NCBI GenBank assembly: GCA_027619415.1
Contig: JAQCFO010000012.1
Coordinates: 1 to 49,680, forward strand
Direction of reading: 5' to 3'
DNA: 49,680 nt
Source of the DNA: Bacteroidota bacterium
Lineage (GTDB): Bacteria > Bacteroidota > Bacteroidia > Flavobacteriales > Flavobacteriaceae
Positions 36,093-46,370 of the stretch are shown one piece after another (positions within the stretch are counted from its first letter, which is position 1; every line of letters begins with the position of its first letter). The notes beneath the pieces are model-generated. The model was not told the origin of the DNA, did no database searches, and worked only from the letters and a program-made list of their open reading frames with translations. A program made the position numbers and the translations under genes.

Positions 36093-37277
36093 TTATTTTA
36101 AAAATTCAAAAATTCCAGCTGCTCCTTGTCCTGTTCCAACACACATAGTAACCATCCCATATTTAGATTTTCTGTCCCTCATTTCATTAAACAATTGAAC
36201 AGATAATTTTGCTCCTGAACAGCCTAAGGGATGTCCAAGTGCAATTGCACCACCATTTACATTAATTATATCTTGGTTTAAATTAAGTTCTCTAATAACT
36301 GCCAAGGATTGAGATGAGAAAGCTTCGTTTAACTCAATTAAATCAATATCTGTAATTTTCATTTCAGCTTGTTTTAGAACTTTTGGAATAGCTTTTATTG
36401 GTCCAATTCCCATGATTTTAGGAGGAACTCCTGCTACTGCATAATTAACCAGTCTAGCGATTGGTTCAATGTTTAATTCTTTAACCATTTTTTCACTCAT
36501 TATTAAAACGAATGCTGCACCATCACTCATTTGAGAAGAGTTACCTGCAGTAACACTTCCATTCATTTTAAAAACAGGTCTTAGTTTATTTAATACTTTT
36601 AGATTAGTATCTTTTCTAGGGCCTTCATCAGTGTCAACGATATACTCTCTTAAGGTTTTTTTACCATCTTGATTTAAGAAAGTTTCTTTCACTGTAATGG
36701 GTACTATTTGAGACTTAAATTTTCCTTTAGAAATAGCGTTTACAGCTTTTAAGTGAGAATTTAATGCAAACTCATCCTGATCTTCTCTGTTTACTTTATA
36801 CTTTTCTGCTACTTGTTCAGCAGTTAGTCCCATTCCCCAGTAATAATCTTCTTTTCCTTGTTTAGCAATTTCATAATCTGGAACTGGTTTATAACCTCCC
36901 ATTGGAATAAAACTCATGCTTTCGACTCCTCCAGCTATTATACATTCTGCCATTCCAGATTTTATTTTTGCAGAAGCCATTGCGATAGTTTCAAGTCCTG
37001 AAGCACAATATCTGTTAACGGTCACACCAGGAACGTCTTCTATTTTTAATCCCATCAGTGAGATTACTCTAGCTATATTTAAACCTTGTTCTGCTTCTGG
37101 AGTAGCATTTCCAACTATAACGTCGTCAATTCTAGTTTTGTCAAGTTCTGGAACTTCACTTATCATATGATTTATAGTTTCTGAAGCAAGTTCATCTGGC
37201 CTTTTAAACCTGAATAATCCTTTAGGAGCTTTTCCAACAGCAGTTCTATATGCTTTTACTATATACGCTTCTTTCAT
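36093..37277 (-). CDS. fadA: Acetyl-CoA C-acyltransferase (3-ketoacyl-CoA thiolase)
   Basis: Last step of the beta-oxidation cycle, releasing acetyl-CoA. It has 394 residues. The nucleophile is Cys91 in NRYCASGLE. The second triad residues are His in GHPLGCSGA (about 352) and Cys in [12 protein letters not shown] (about 382). The substrate loop and [10 protein letters not shown] are intact. It starts 3 bp after the multifunctional enzyme stop, so the two should be made in fixed ratio, as expected for a trifunctional-type complex. Confidence 0.94.
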   Translation of the reverse strand: MKEAYIVKAYRTAVGKAPKGLFRFKRPDELASETINHMISEVPELDKTRIDDVIVGNATPEAEQGLNIARVISLMGLKIEDVPGVTVNRYCASGLETIAMASAKIKSGMAECIIAGGVESMSFIPMGGYKPVPDYEIAKQGKEDYYWGMGLTAEQVAEKYKVNREDQDEFALNSHLKAVNAISKGKFKSQIVPITVKETFLNQDGKKTLREYIVDTDEGPRKDTNLKVLNKLRPVFKMNGSVTAGNSSQMSDGAAFVLIMSEKMVKELNIEPIARLVNYAVAGVPPKIMGIGPIKAIPKVLKQAEMKITDIDLIELNEAFSSQSLAVIRELNLNQDIINVNGGAIALGHPLGCSGAKLSVQLFNEMRDRKSKYGMVTMCVGTGQGAAGIFEFLK

Positions 37278-37280
37278 AAT

Positions 37281-39686
37281 TTAATTTCTTAAAGGTTTAC
37301 CTGTTTTTAATATATGTTGTATTCTTTCTAATGTTTTTCTCTCTGAACATAAAGAAAGAAAAGCTTCTCTTTCTAAGTCAAGTAAATATTGTTCACTTAC
37401 AAGAGTTGCTTGAGATAAATCACCACCACTAATTACGTAAGCAATTTTATTTGCAATTTTTTGGTCATGTTCTGAAATATATTTCCCTGCTTTCATTGTG
37501 TCAGTACCTACCATAAAAGTCCCTAATGCTTGTTTACCGAGCACTTTAATGTTTTTGGATTTGAAAGGAGGTAAGTAGCCATAGTCAGCCATTAATATTG
37601 CGTGTTTTTTTGCAATAGAAATTTGATGATTTTTATTCATAACTATTGTGTCATTATCAGGCTGTAAGTAACCTAAATCAATAGCTTCATAAGCAGATGT
37701 TGAAGTTTTAGCCATACCTATATTCATAAAATATTCTTGTAGAACGTTGAGTTCTACGTCATTTTTACTGAATTTTTTTGATGCCCTTAAAGCCATTTCT
37801 TTACACCCACCTCCACCAGGAATTAAACCAGCGCCTACTTCAACTAAACCAATATAACTTTCACTATACGCTACAGCTTTATCGCAATGCATAGTAACTT
37901 CACAACCTCCACCTAATGTAAGACCATGGGGAGCGGCTATAACAGGAATACTCGAATATCTTAATTTCATCATACTATCTTGAAAAAACTTGATAGCAAG
38001 ATTTATCTCATCATATTCTTGTTCTGCAGCTGCCATAAAAATCGCACCTAAATTAGCTCCGGCAGAAAAGTGAGAACCTTCATTCCCAATAACAATTCCT
38101 TTAAAATTTTTTTCAGCTAGGTCTACAGCTTTATTTATGCCCATAAGAACTCCTTGACCTAGGGTGTTCATTTTAGTTTTAAATTCTAAATTGATAATTC
38201 CATCACCAATATCAGAAATAAGAGAATCAGAATTCTCCCAAACAATAGAACTCTTATTTAGATTATTTAATATTATTAATGAATCTTGACCTGGTTTAGG
38301 TATAAAAGATTTGGTACTTATATCGTAATAATTTGTTAAACCATTTTCTACTTTATAGAAGTTATCAATATTATTACTAATCATGTCTGAAATCCAATCA
38401 GCTGGTTTATAATCTAAAGATTCCATTATTTCGACACCTTTTTTAATTCCTATTGAATCCCAAATTTGAAAAGGACCGTTTTTCCATCCAAATCCAGCTC
38501 GTAAAGCATCATCAATCCTGTATAATTCATTCGAAATTTCAGGAATTCTATTTTGTATATATGAAAACATAGTTCCAAAATTAAATCTATAAAATTGACC
38601 TGCTTTGTCTTGTCCTTCAATTAATACTGAAAACCTATCTAAAACCTTACTTATTTTCCTTGCCTTTCTAATTGTTTCAAACGACACCTTTTTTACTGGA
38701 GAGTATTCAAGTGTTTCCAGGCCTAAGGAAAGTATTGTGGATTTTCCATTTTCATCTTTAATTCTTTTGTAAAAACCACCGTCTGTTTTAGAGCCTAACC
38801 AGTTATTTTCTATCATTTTATATATATATTCTGGTAATTTGAAAGTATCTCTAAATTCATCATTTGGACAATTATCATATATACCGGTAGCTACATTGAC
38901 GGTAGTATCTAACCCAACAATATCACTTGTTCTGAAAGTTGCAGATTTTGGACTTCCAATAATTGGCCCAGTTAATTCATCAATTTCTTCAACAGTTAAA
39001 TCTAATTTTTTTACATTATTTAAAATATTCACCATCCCAAATGTTCCAATTCTATTGCCAATAAAACCAGGTGTATCTTTAGCTAGTACAGAATCTTTTC
39101 CTAAAAATCTTTCTCCAAAATCATTAAGAAAATCAATGATTTCTGGCTTACAATTAGGTCCAGGAATTATTTCAAATAATTTTAAATAGCGTGGAGGGTT
39201 AAAAAAATGAGTTACAGCAAAATGATTTCTAAAATCTTCAGACCTTCCTTCATTCATTAGCTTTATGGGAATTCCAGAGGTGTTTGATGTAATAAGCGTT
39301 CCTTTTTTTCTAAATTTTTCAATTTGCTCAAATACAATTTGTTTTATATTTAATTTTTCTGTTACAACTTCAATTATCCAGTCAACTTCATTTATTTTAT
39401 TTAAATCATCAGTTAAATTTCCAAGGATTATTCTATTTGTAAAACTTTCATGATACAATGGAGCGGGCTTTGATTTAATGCATCTTTGAAACATTTCCGT
39501 TACAATTCTGTTTTTAACTTTTTTGTCATCTAGGGATAATCCAAGTTTTTCTTCTGTATCGTTTAGCTTGTTAGGGGCTATATCTAAAAGAAGTACTTCG
39601 ATCCCTACATTGGCAAAATGGCACGCTATTCCTGAGCCCATTACACCAGAACCTATAACAGCAATTTTATTTATTTTTCTATTCAT
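37281..39686 (-). CDS. fadN: 3-hydroxyacyl-CoA dehydrogenase / enoyl-CoA hydratase, FadN type
   Basis: Bifunctional beta-oxidation enzyme of 801 residues. The NAD-binding dehydrogenase is N-terminal (GSGVMGSGIACHFAN, 12-26; THFFNPPRYLKLFEIIPG near 158; C-terminal 3HCDH regions about 190-300 and near 400). The enoyl-CoA hydratase/isomerase domain is C-terminal (about 490-700, with HGLTLGGGCEVTMHCD and GLVEVGAGLIPGGGG). This order is the reverse of E. coli FadB and fits Bacillus FadN. Neighbours are a thiolase 3 bp downstream and an acyl-CoA dehydrogenase 11 bp upstream. Confidence 0.92.
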   Translation of the reverse strand: MNRKINKIAVIGSGVMGSGIACHFANVGIEVLLLDIAPNKLNDTEEKLGLSLDDKKVKNRIVTEMFQRCIKSKPAPLYHESFTNRIILGNLTDDLNKINEVDWIIEVVTEKLNIKQIVFEQIEKFRKKGTLITSNTSGIPIKLMNEGRSEDFRNHFAVTHFFNPPRYLKLFEIIPGPNCKPEIIDFLNDFGERFLGKDSVLAKDTPGFIGNRIGTFGMVNILNNVKKLDLTVEEIDELTGPIIGSPKSATFRTSDIVGLDTTVNVATGIYDNCPNDEFRDTFKLPEYIYKMIENNWLGSKTDGGFYKRIKDENGKSTILSLGLETLEYSPVKKVSFETIRKARKISKVLDRFSVLIEGQDKAGQFYRFNFGTMFSYIQNRIPEISNELYRIDDALRAGFGWKNGPFQIWDSIGIKKGVEIMESLDYKPADWISDMISNNIDNFYKVENGLTNYYDISTKSFIPKPGQDSLIILNNLNKSSIVWENSDSLISDIGDGIINLEFKTKMNTLGQGVLMGINKAVDLAEKNFKGIVIGNEGSHFSAGANLGAIFMAAAEQEYDEINLAIKFFQDSMMKLRYSSIPVIAAPHGLTLGGGCEVTMHCDKAVAYSESYIGLVEVGAGLIPGGGGCKEMALRASKKFSKNDVELNVLQEYFMNIGMAKTSTSAYEAIDLGYLQPDNDTIVMNKNHQISIAKKHAILMADYGYLPPFKSKNIKVLGKQALGTFMVGTDTMKAGKYISEHDQKIANKIAYVISGGDLSQATLVSEQYLLDLEREAFLSLCSERKTLERIQHILKTGKPLRN

Positions 39687-39697
39687 TTTTAGTTTTT

Positions 39698-40837
39698 TTA
39701 TTTTAAAATACTCCTTGAAATAATTATTTTTTGAATTTCAGATGTTCCTTCATAAATCTGAGTGATTTTAGCATCTCTCATTAATCTTTCAACATGAAAT
39801 TCTTTAACAAAACCATATCCACCATGAATTTGTACAGCTTCTACAGTATGTTTCATTGCCATTTCTGAAGCAAATAATTTTGCCATAGAACTTGATAGTT
39901 TGTATGGCTTATGATGATCTTTTTCATAAGCACTTTTTTGAATTAATAATCTAGCAGCTTCAATATCAGTAGCCATATCTGCCAGTTTAAAAGCAATTAC
40001 TTGATGCTCGCAGATTGGCTTTCCGAAAGTTTTTCTTTGTTTAGAATATTCTAAAGATAATTCATAGGCTCCTCCAGCAATTCCTAAAGCTTGAGATGCT
40101 ATTCCAATTCTACCACCTTCAAGTGTTTTCATTGCATATTTAAATCCAAAGCCTTCTGGACCTAGACGATTTTCTTTAGGGACTATTACATCTTGAAACA
40201 TAACGGATGAAGTGTCTGAGGATCTAATACCTAATTTGTCTTCTTTAATTCCTGTGCTAAGTCCTTTTGATTCCGCTTCTACTATAAAAGCATTAATGCC
40301 TTTATGGCCTTTTTTCGAATCAGTTTGAGCGATTACTACATAAATACCTGCTTTTTTTCCATTAGTAATCCAATTTTTAGTTCCATTTAACAAATAATAA
40401 TCACCTTTATCTTTGGCTGTGGTTTTTTGTTGAGTGGCATCAGATCCTGATTCGGGTTCGGACAGGCAAAATGCACCAATAGTTTTACCGGTTGCTAATT
40501 TTCTTAAATATTTATTTTTTTGATTCTCGTTTCCGTATTCTTCAATTCCCCAGCAGGCTAGTGAATTATGAGCAGATAGTATTACAGAGCATGAATTATC
40601 TACTTTTGAAATTTCTTCAACAGCTATCACATATGAGAGAGTATCCATTCCTCCTCCTCCATATTTTTCAGAAACAGTCATTCCTAAAAAACCTAATTCT
40701 GCCATTCTTTTAACAGCTTTATGTGGGTATTTAGAATTAGAATCACGATCAATAACTTCAAGTTTTAACTCGTTTTGAGCAAAATCCCTAGCTGCTTTCT
40801 GTATTAATAAGTGTTCCTCACTTAATTCTAAATTCAT
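39698..40837 (-). CDS. Acyl-CoA dehydrogenase (short, 380-residue type)
   Basis: Second acyl-CoA dehydrogenase of the operon, 379 residues, the usual length of the tetrameric short/medium-chain or butyryl-CoA class. Signatures are AFCLSEPESGSDATQQKT (about 120-137), NGTKNWITNG, FGKPICEHQVIAFKLADMA and GGYGFVKEFHVERLMRDAKITQIYEGTSEIQ, which holds the catalytic Glu. It follows marR by 10 bp and precedes the FadN-type gene by 11 bp. Probable division of labour with the 600-residue enzyme by chain length is inference. Confidence 0.93.
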   Translation of the reverse strand: MNLELSEEHLLIQKAARDFAQNELKLEVIDRDSNSKYPHKAVKRMAELGFLGMTVSEKYGGGGMDTLSYVIAVEEISKVDNSCSVILSAHNSLACWGIEEYGNENQKNKYLRKLATGKTIGAFCLSEPESGSDATQQKTTAKDKGDYYLLNGTKNWITNGKKAGIYVVIAQTDSKKGHKGINAFIVEAESKGLSTGIKEDKLGIRSSDTSSVMFQDVIVPKENRLGPEGFGFKYAMKTLEGGRIGIASQALGIAGGAYELSLEYSKQRKTFGKPICEHQVIAFKLADMATDIEAARLLIQKSAYEKDHHKPYKLSSSMAKLFASEMAMKHTVEAVQIHGGYGFVKEFHVERLMRDAKITQIYEGTSEIQKIIISRSILK

Positions 40838-40847
40838 TTTATATATT

Positions 40848-41285
40848 TTAAAACGTAAAAATGCCTTTATCCTTAGTTAATTCATTGATTTTTTCTATTA
40901 CTAAATGAAAATTTTCTATAGATTCTTCTCCAGTATTATCAATAATAGCTTGATTAAATTTTTTCACAGCTAGTTTTGAAGCATCTCTGTTTGTTTTACC
41001 TAGTTCAGTTAGATAAATCAATACACCTCTTCCGTCATCTGGATTAGGTTTTCTTTGAATAAACTTTTTTTCTTCCATTGATTTCAAAGTCCTAGATAGG
41101 CTAGTAGTTTCCATTCCCATTTTCGGACCTAATGAAGTTGAAGGTGTTCCTTTTTTAGGATCTATACTTAAAAGAGCAAAGCCAACCGCCATTGTGGAAT
41201 TGTGTTTTAACGCTTGGTCATTGTACATTTTTGCAACTGCTTGCCAGGTAGTCCTTAACACATGATCAATAGTTTTTTTCTCCAT
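40848..41285 (-). CDS. MarR-family transcriptional regulator of the beta-oxidation operon
   Basis: Dimeric winged-helix regulator of 145 residues. Helix-turn-helix about 50-80 (TSLGPKMGMETTSLSRTLKSME), then the wing KKFIQRKPNPDDGRGVLIYLTELG (about 74-97), which is the classic MarR wing with Asp-Asp-Gly-Arg. It is the first gene of the operon that encodes four fatty-acid oxidation enzymes. A 28-bp inverted repeat begins 17 bp before its ATG, so autoregulation with acyl-CoA as inducer is likely by analogy with other fatty-acid regulators; the ligand is not shown by sequence. Confidence 0.9.
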   Translation of the reverse strand: MEKKTIDHVLRTTWQAVAKMYNDQALKHNSTMAVGFALLSIDPKKGTPSTSLGPKMGMETTSLSRTLKSMEEKKFIQRKPNPDDGRGVLIYLTELGKTNRDASKLAVKKFNQAIIDNTGEESIENFHLVIEKINELTKDKGIFTF

Positions 41286-41302
41286 TTAATCAAATTTAGT
41301 AA

Positions 41303-41330
41303 ATAAATACTATGCGTGCATAGTATTTAT
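41303..41330. promoter_or_regulatory. 28-bp perfect inverted repeat, probable MarR operator
   Basis: Arms ATAAATACTATGC and GCATAGTATTTAT are perfectly complementary around a 2-bp centre (GT). The site lies between the purL stop and the marR start. On the minus strand TAAATTTG (41298-41291), an exact -7 element, follows 4 bp downstream of the repeat. The repeat thus fills the -10 to -45 region, the expected place for a repressor. No T-run follows in the minus-strand direction, arguing against a plain terminator. Confidence 0.7.
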
Positions 41331-41340
41331 AGAATTTTTT

Positions 41341-44300
41341 TTAAATAATATTATCAAACCAATTTTTTGCATTTTCAAATGCTGAAAACCAAGGAGAAAC
41401 CTTATCACTTCTATCTTTTGGATAATATGGCCAATTCCAAGGGAAAGTAGATCTTTCTAGGTGTGGCATCATAGCCACATGTCGACCATCTTCGTTACTT
41501 ATTATAGCTGTGTTAAAACTAGATCCATTTGGGTTTGCAGGATAAGTTTCATAAGCATACTTTCCAATTATTTTATATTTATTTTCTGAATAAGGAAAAG
41601 TAAATTTACCTTCACCATGTGCTGACCAAATTCCTAATTTGGATCCGCTTAAGCTATTAAACATAACCGAATTGTTTTTTTGAATTTCTACAGATGAAAA
41701 AATGCATTCAAATTTATTTGAATCGTTATGAGTCATTTTCGGTTTTTCTTTGTGCTCAGGGTGGAGTAGGCCCAGTTCCATAAATAGTTGACAGCCATTA
41801 CAAACTCCTAATGATAATGTGTTTTTTCTACTATAGAAATTCATCAAACTTTTTCTAGCTTTTTCATTGTAAATAAAAGAACCAGCCCAACCTTTTGCTG
41901 ACCCTAAAACATCAGAATTTGAAAAACCACCAACAGCTACAATGAAATTTATATCTTCAAGAGTTTCTCTTCCTGAAATTAAATCAGTCATGTGAACATC
42001 TTTGACGTCGAAGCCTGCAAGATTCATAGCGTAAGCCATTTCTCGTTCTGAATTACTTCCTTTTTCTCGAATTACGGCTGCTTTTACTTTATTATTAGGA
42101 TTTACAATATGTTGTGTTCCATTAAAGTATTCAGGAAAGTTAAATTGAAGTGGTTGTTTTTTATAATTTTTAAATCTTTCTTTTGCTTTTATTTTTCCGC
42201 TTTGATGAACGTCTAAAAGATAAGAAGTTCTATACCAGATATCTCTATATTTTTTAATTTCAAAGCGATAAGAATCTTTATTATTTAAGATTTGAAGGGT
42301 TCCGCTTGAATTGACTTCTCCAATTTTATAAAATTCAAGATTTTTTTCACAAAAAATATTTTCAATCTCATTTTTACCTTGAAAAATTAATCCAATATTT
42401 TCGTTAAAAAATAATTTAATAATGTCTTTTTCATTGAGAATTGAGAAATTTATTTTAGCTCCAATATTTATTCCTGAAAAACACATTTCAAGTAATGAAG
42501 TAATTAGACCACCAGAACTTATATCATGACCTGATGAAATTAAGCCTTTTTTAATTAGAGACTGAAAAACTTCAAAGGTATCTCTGAAATATTTGGAGTT
42601 TTTAATGTCAGGTGATTCACTCCCTATATAACCTAGAGTTTGAGCTAATGCAGAACCCCCTAAATTATAATTCATTTTAGAAAGATTCATGTAATATATT
42701 GAATCATTATTATCTATAAGGACAGGTTCAATTATATTACTAATGTCATTGCAATTTGCAGCTGCAGAAATAATTACAGTTCCTGGCGAAACAACTTCTT
42801 TATCTTTATATTTTTGTTTCATAGAAAGAGAATCCTTTCCCGTTGGAATATTAATTCCTAAATCTATAGCAAAATTAGAGCAAGACTCTACTGCTTGATA
42901 TAATCTTGCATCTTCACCAGGATTATTACAAGGCCACATCCAGTTAGCAGATAATGTAACAGATTTCAACCCTTTATCTAAAGGTGCCCAGATGATATTT
43001 GTAAGTGCTTTTCCAATTGCATTTCTAGAGCCTGCGCTAGGATCAATTAAAGATGATATTGGAGAGTGTCCTATTGAAGTCGCAACTCCATTAACCCCAT
43101 TATAGTCAAGGGCCATAACTCCACAATTGTTTAAAGGAAGTTGCAAGACACCAACACATTGTTGTTTTGCTACTTTCCCTGTAACACATCTATCTACTTT
43201 ATTAGTCAACCAATCTTTACAGGCAACAGATTCTAGACTTAAAACATTGGTCAGGTATTGATCTAGTTTTTCGATTTCAAATTCAGGATCTTTAAATTGA
43301 ATGTTTATAGATGAATCTTTCATTATAGTTTGCGGAGAATTTCCGAAAAAATCAGATAATGAAAGTTCAATTGGAGTTTTATTTTTTGAAGATGATTTGA
43401 TTATAAATTTTTTATCATTTCTGACTCTTCCTACTTTATAACAAGGAGCTTTTTCCCTATCAGCAATTTTTTTTAGCTTATCATAATTATTTTCAGAAAT
43501 AATTAATCCCATTCTTTCTTGAGATTCATTTCCTATAATTTCCTTTGAAGAAAGAGTTTGATCTCCAATAGGTAAATCATCTAATTCAATAATTCCTCCA
43601 CTTTCTTCAACCAGTTCTGAAAGACAATTTAGATGACCACCAGCTCCATGATCATGAATTGAAACAATCGTATTTTCTTTAGATTCTACAAAAGCTCTAA
43701 TTGTATTTGCAACTCTTTTTTGCATTTCTGGATTCGACCTTTGAATTGCGTTAAGTTCAATTCCAGAATTATATTTTCCTGTTTCGGTTGAAGAAACTGC
43801 AGCTCCACCCATTCCAATTCTATAATTATCACCCCCTAAAACAACAATGATATCACCTTCATTTGGAACATCTTTTAAGCTTTGGTCTTTTTTCCCATAA
43901 CCAATTCCTCCAGCAAGCATAATTACTTTATCAAACCCTAGATTCTTATTATTTTCATTATGTTCAAAAGTAAAAACGGATCCTGCAATTAATGGTTGTC
44001 CAAATTTATTTCCAAAATCAGAAGCACCATTTGAAGCTTTTATAAGTATTTCTAATGGAGATTGATAAAGCCATTTTCTTGGTTTTTTTATCCATGATCT
44101 ATTAGAACCTATCCGGGGGTAAGAAGTCATGTAGACTGCTGTGCCAGCCAAAGGTAATGATCCTTTTCCTCCAGCCAAACGATCTCTAATTTCTCCGCCA
44201 GAGCCAGTTGCTGCCCCATTAAAAGGTTCAACTGTTGTAGGGAAATTATGTGTTTCTGCTTTTAACGAGATAACAGAATCATAAGAAGATTTATTAAAAT

Positions 44301-44994
44301 AAGATGGAATATCTGAACTGGCTGGAGCAAATTGCTCGACTTCGGGCCCTTCTACAAAAGCTACATTGTCTTTATAGGCAGAGACTATTTCATTTGGATT
44401 TAATTCAGATGTTTTTTTAATTAATTGAAAAAGAGAATCGTCTTTTTCAATTCCGTCTATAATAAACTTTCCGTTAAATATTTTATGTCTACAATGTTCA
44501 GAATTTACTTGAGAAAAACCAAAAACCTCTGAATCAGTAAGTTTTCTATTAATTTTTAAGGATAACTGCTCTAGATAGTGAATTTCTGCATTATTTAAAG
44601 CTAAACCTTCGCTTTCGCTATAAGTTTTAACGTCACTTATTTCGATTATTGGCTTTGGCTTCAAGTTGTTTAAAAACAAATCTTGATCTAGTTTGTTATA
44701 TTTTTCAAATAACATTGAATCAAATCCTTTATTCTGTTTGTTAAAAAGAACATAAGTCTCAATTCTTTTAATCCCACTAACAGCCATATTTTGAGTTATC
44801 TCAACAGCGTTAGTACTCCAGGGAGTGATCATTGTTTTTTTAGGTCCAATATAATTGCCTTTAATAATAGGGGAGTTGGAAATAAATTTACTGTTAAAAA
44901 GCCACTCTAATTTTGCGATATTTATAGAGTCTAAATCTTCTGCTGAATCTGCTGCATAGATTAACTCATTTTTATCTTTAAAAAAAAGAATCAT
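41341..44994 (-). CDS. purL: Phosphoribosylformylglycinamidine synthase (large, fused)
   Basis: Fourth step of purine synthesis: FGAR + Gln + ATP to FGAM. The 1217-residue length is the large single-chain form with fused glutaminase (other bacteria split it into PurS/PurL/PurQ). The linker/FGAR domain carries SEHCRHKIF and VSLKAETHNFPTTVEPFNGAATGSGGEIRD. The ATP-binding half contains GGLITSLLEMCF. The class I glutaminase is C-terminal: AVGGFSNSDVLG, nucleophile Cys in SLGVCNGCQ (about 1060) and the His-Glu pair near MPHLERS. A stand-alone gene with its own promoter candidate upstream. Confidence 0.96.
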   Translation of the reverse strand: MILFFKDKNELIYAADSAEDLDSINIAKLEWLFNSKFISNSPIIKGNYIGPKKTMITPWSTNAVEITQNMAVSGIKRIETYVLFNKQNKGFDSMLFEKYNKLDQDLFLNNLKPKPIIEISDVKTYSESEGLALNNAEIHYLEQLSLKINRKLTDSEVFGFSQVNSEHCRHKIFNGKFIIDGIEKDDSLFQLIKKTSELNPNEIVSAYKDNVAFVEGPEVEQFAPASSDIPSYFNKSSYDSVISLKAETHNFPTTVEPFNGAATGSGGEIRDRLAGGKGSLPLAGTAVYMTSYPRIGSNRSWIKKPRKWLYQSPLEILIKASNGASDFGNKFGQPLIAGSVFTFEHNENNKNLGFDKVIMLAGGIGYGKKDQSLKDVPNEGDIIVVLGGDNYRIGMGGAAVSSTETGKYNSGIELNAIQRSNPEMQKRVANTIRAFVESKENTIVSIHDHGAGGHLNCLSELVEESGGIIELDDLPIGDQTLSSKEIIGNESQERMGLIISENNYDKLKKIADREKAPCYKVGRVRNDKKFIIKSSSKNKTPIELSLSDFFGNSPQTIMKDSSINIQFKDPEFEIEKLDQYLTNVLSLESVACKDWLTNKVDRCVTGKVAKQQCVGVLQLPLNNCGVMALDYNGVNGVATSIGHSPISSLIDPSAGSRNAIGKALTNIIWAPLDKGLKSVTLSANWMWPCNNPGEDARLYQAVESCSNFAIDLGINIPTGKDSLSMKQKYKDKEVVSPGTVIISAAANCNDISNIIEPVLIDNNDSIYYMNLSKMNYNLGGSALAQTLGYIGSESPDIKNSKYFRDTFEVFQSLIKKGLISSGHDISSGGLITSLLEMCFSGINIGAKINFSILNEKDIIKLFFNENIGLIFQGKNEIENIFCEKNLEFYKIGEVNSSGTLQILNNKDSYRFEIKKYRDIWYRTSYLLDVHQSGKIKAKERFKNYKKQPLQFNFPEYFNGTQHIVNPNNKVKAAVIREKGSNSEREMAYAMNLAGFDVKDVHMTDLISGRETLEDINFIVAVGGFSNSDVLGSAKGWAGSFIYNEKARKSLMNFYSRKNTLSLGVCNGCQLFMELGLLHPEHKEKPKMTHNDSNKFECIFSSVEIQKNNSVMFNSLSGSKLGIWSAHGEGKFTFPYSENKYKIIGKYAYETYPANPNGSSFNTAIISNEDGRHVAMMPHLERSTFPWNWPYYPKDRSDKVSPWFSAFENAKNWFDNII

Positions 44995-45020
44995 GAAGGA
45001 CTTAAAAATTAAAATTCATT

Positions 45021-45047
45021 CAAAAATATAAGAAAAAATGCAAACAA
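45021..45047 (-). promoter_or_regulatory. Candidate purL promoter
   Basis: On the minus strand TATTTTTG (45028-45021) matches the -7 element, 26 bp before the ATG. TTG at 45047-45045 is 16 nt upstream, shorter than the usual 19-21 nt spacing, so the -33 assignment is uncertain. The remaining intergenic sequence shows nothing else clear. Confidence 0.4.
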
Positions 45048-45100
45048 GATCTTTTGAGATTGAAATTTAAATAACGATTATAAAATACTTATCAACATCT

Positions 45101-46312
45101 TTATTTTAAACTTAACCTTGCCATGTAGAATCCATCAAATCCAGTTTCTGATGGGCTTATTTTTTTTTCATCCTCTTTTTTGAATTTTATCCCAATATCA
45201 GATTTCAGGAAATTTTCTATTTGAATTTCGTTTTCTGAAGGCAGGATAGAACATGTTGCGTAAACCAGCTTTCCGTTATTGTTTATTAGTGGAGCGTATT
45301 TTTGTAATAACTCTTGTTGAGTATTTTTTATTGTTTCTATAAAATCGGAACTTAATTTCCATTTGGAATCAGGATTTCTTTTTAAAACTCCAAGACCAGA
45401 ACAAGGGGAGTCAATTAATAACCTATCAATTTTTCCATAAAACCTTTTAAAGGACTTGTTGTTTTCAATTGCTTTAGTTTCTATGTTAAATGCTCCATTT
45501 CTTTTAGCTCTTCTTTTTAATTCCAGCAATTTATTGTTGTAAATATCCATTGCTATTATTTGACCCTTATTTTCAGATAATGCTGATATGTGAAGAGTTT
45601 TTCCACCTGCACCTGCACAAATATCACAAATTTTCATTCCTGGTTTAATTTTTAAAAATGGAGCTACTAATTGTGATGAAGCATCTTGAACTTCATATAG
45701 TCCATTTTGAAAAGAATCTTTTAAAAATAAATTAGTTCTTTCTTTAAGTTTTAAAGCATCAGGATGTCCGTTTATTTTTTCAGTTATAATATCTTCGCTA
45801 ATTAAAGTCTGTTGAAGCTCTTTTATATTAGTTTTTAATGTATTAGCTCTTATTATGACAGGAGCCATTTTATTTAATGAAGCCAATTCTTTACTCCATT
45901 GATCTTCGCCTAATTCTTCTAAACCAATTAAATCCAGCCAGTCTGGAATAGATTCTCTGAATTTTCTTATTTTATTTAGCTTGTCAAACCTTCCTTTTAT
46001 TTTTCTTGTTGGTGTTTCTTGAAGTTCAATCCAAGTAGGAAGAGGAATGCCTTTTAAAATAGCCCAAACTGCAAAAATCCTCCAAAGTTTCTTTTGTTCA
46101 TAAGGACCTTTTACTTCAGCTATTTCCGTATATAGTCTTTTCCATCTAACGATTTCATATGATGTTTCTGCAATAAAACCTCTGTCTCTACTTCCCCACC
46201 TTTTATCTAGTTTTAGAATTTTTTGTATGGTTTTATCTGCATAGAGTTCTTGATTAAACACACCATCTAGCACTTTAATTACTGCTATTACTAAGTTTTT
46301 GTGAAGACGCAT
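45101..46312 (-). CDS. RsmB/NOP-family rRNA cytosine-C5 methyltransferase
   Basis: SAM-dependent m5C RNA methyltransferase of 403 residues, probably acting on 16S rRNA (RsmB-like). The N-terminal part (about 1-140) resembles a shortened NusB-like domain. The SAM loop is DICAGAGGKTLH (about 225-236), the catalytic PC motif DSPCSGLGVLKRNPD is near 305, and the second Cys is in YATCSILPSEN near 351. It ends in GFDGFYMARL as the family does. The exact target base (C967 or another) is inferred. 58 bp after the Spy-like gene on the same strand. Confidence 0.85.
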   Translation of the reverse strand: MRLHKNLVIAVIKVLDGVFNQELYADKTIQKILKLDKRWGSRDRGFIAETSYEIVRWKRLYTEIAEVKGPYEQKKLWRIFAVWAILKGIPLPTWIELQETPTRKIKGRFDKLNKIRKFRESIPDWLDLIGLEELGEDQWSKELASLNKMAPVIIRANTLKTNIKELQQTLISEDIITEKINGHPDALKLKERTNLFLKDSFQNGLYEVQDASSQLVAPFLKIKPGMKICDICAGAGGKTLHISALSENKGQIIAMDIYNNKLLELKRRAKRNGAFNIETKAIENNKSFKRFYGKIDRLLIDSPCSGLGVLKRNPDSKWKLSSDFIETIKNTQQELLQKYAPLINNNGKLVYATCSILPSENEIQIENFLKSDIGIKFKKEDEKKISPSETGFDGFYMARLSLK

Positions 46313-46370
46313 TATTATTAATATTTGCGTAAAGTTACTTTAATAATATCGTCTTATTACTTAAAAAAAA

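Noticed and set aside
41303-41330. The palindrome as purL terminator
   Set aside because: On the purL strand no T-run follows the repeat, and it overlaps the place where a repressor of marR would sit; a double role cannot be excluded.
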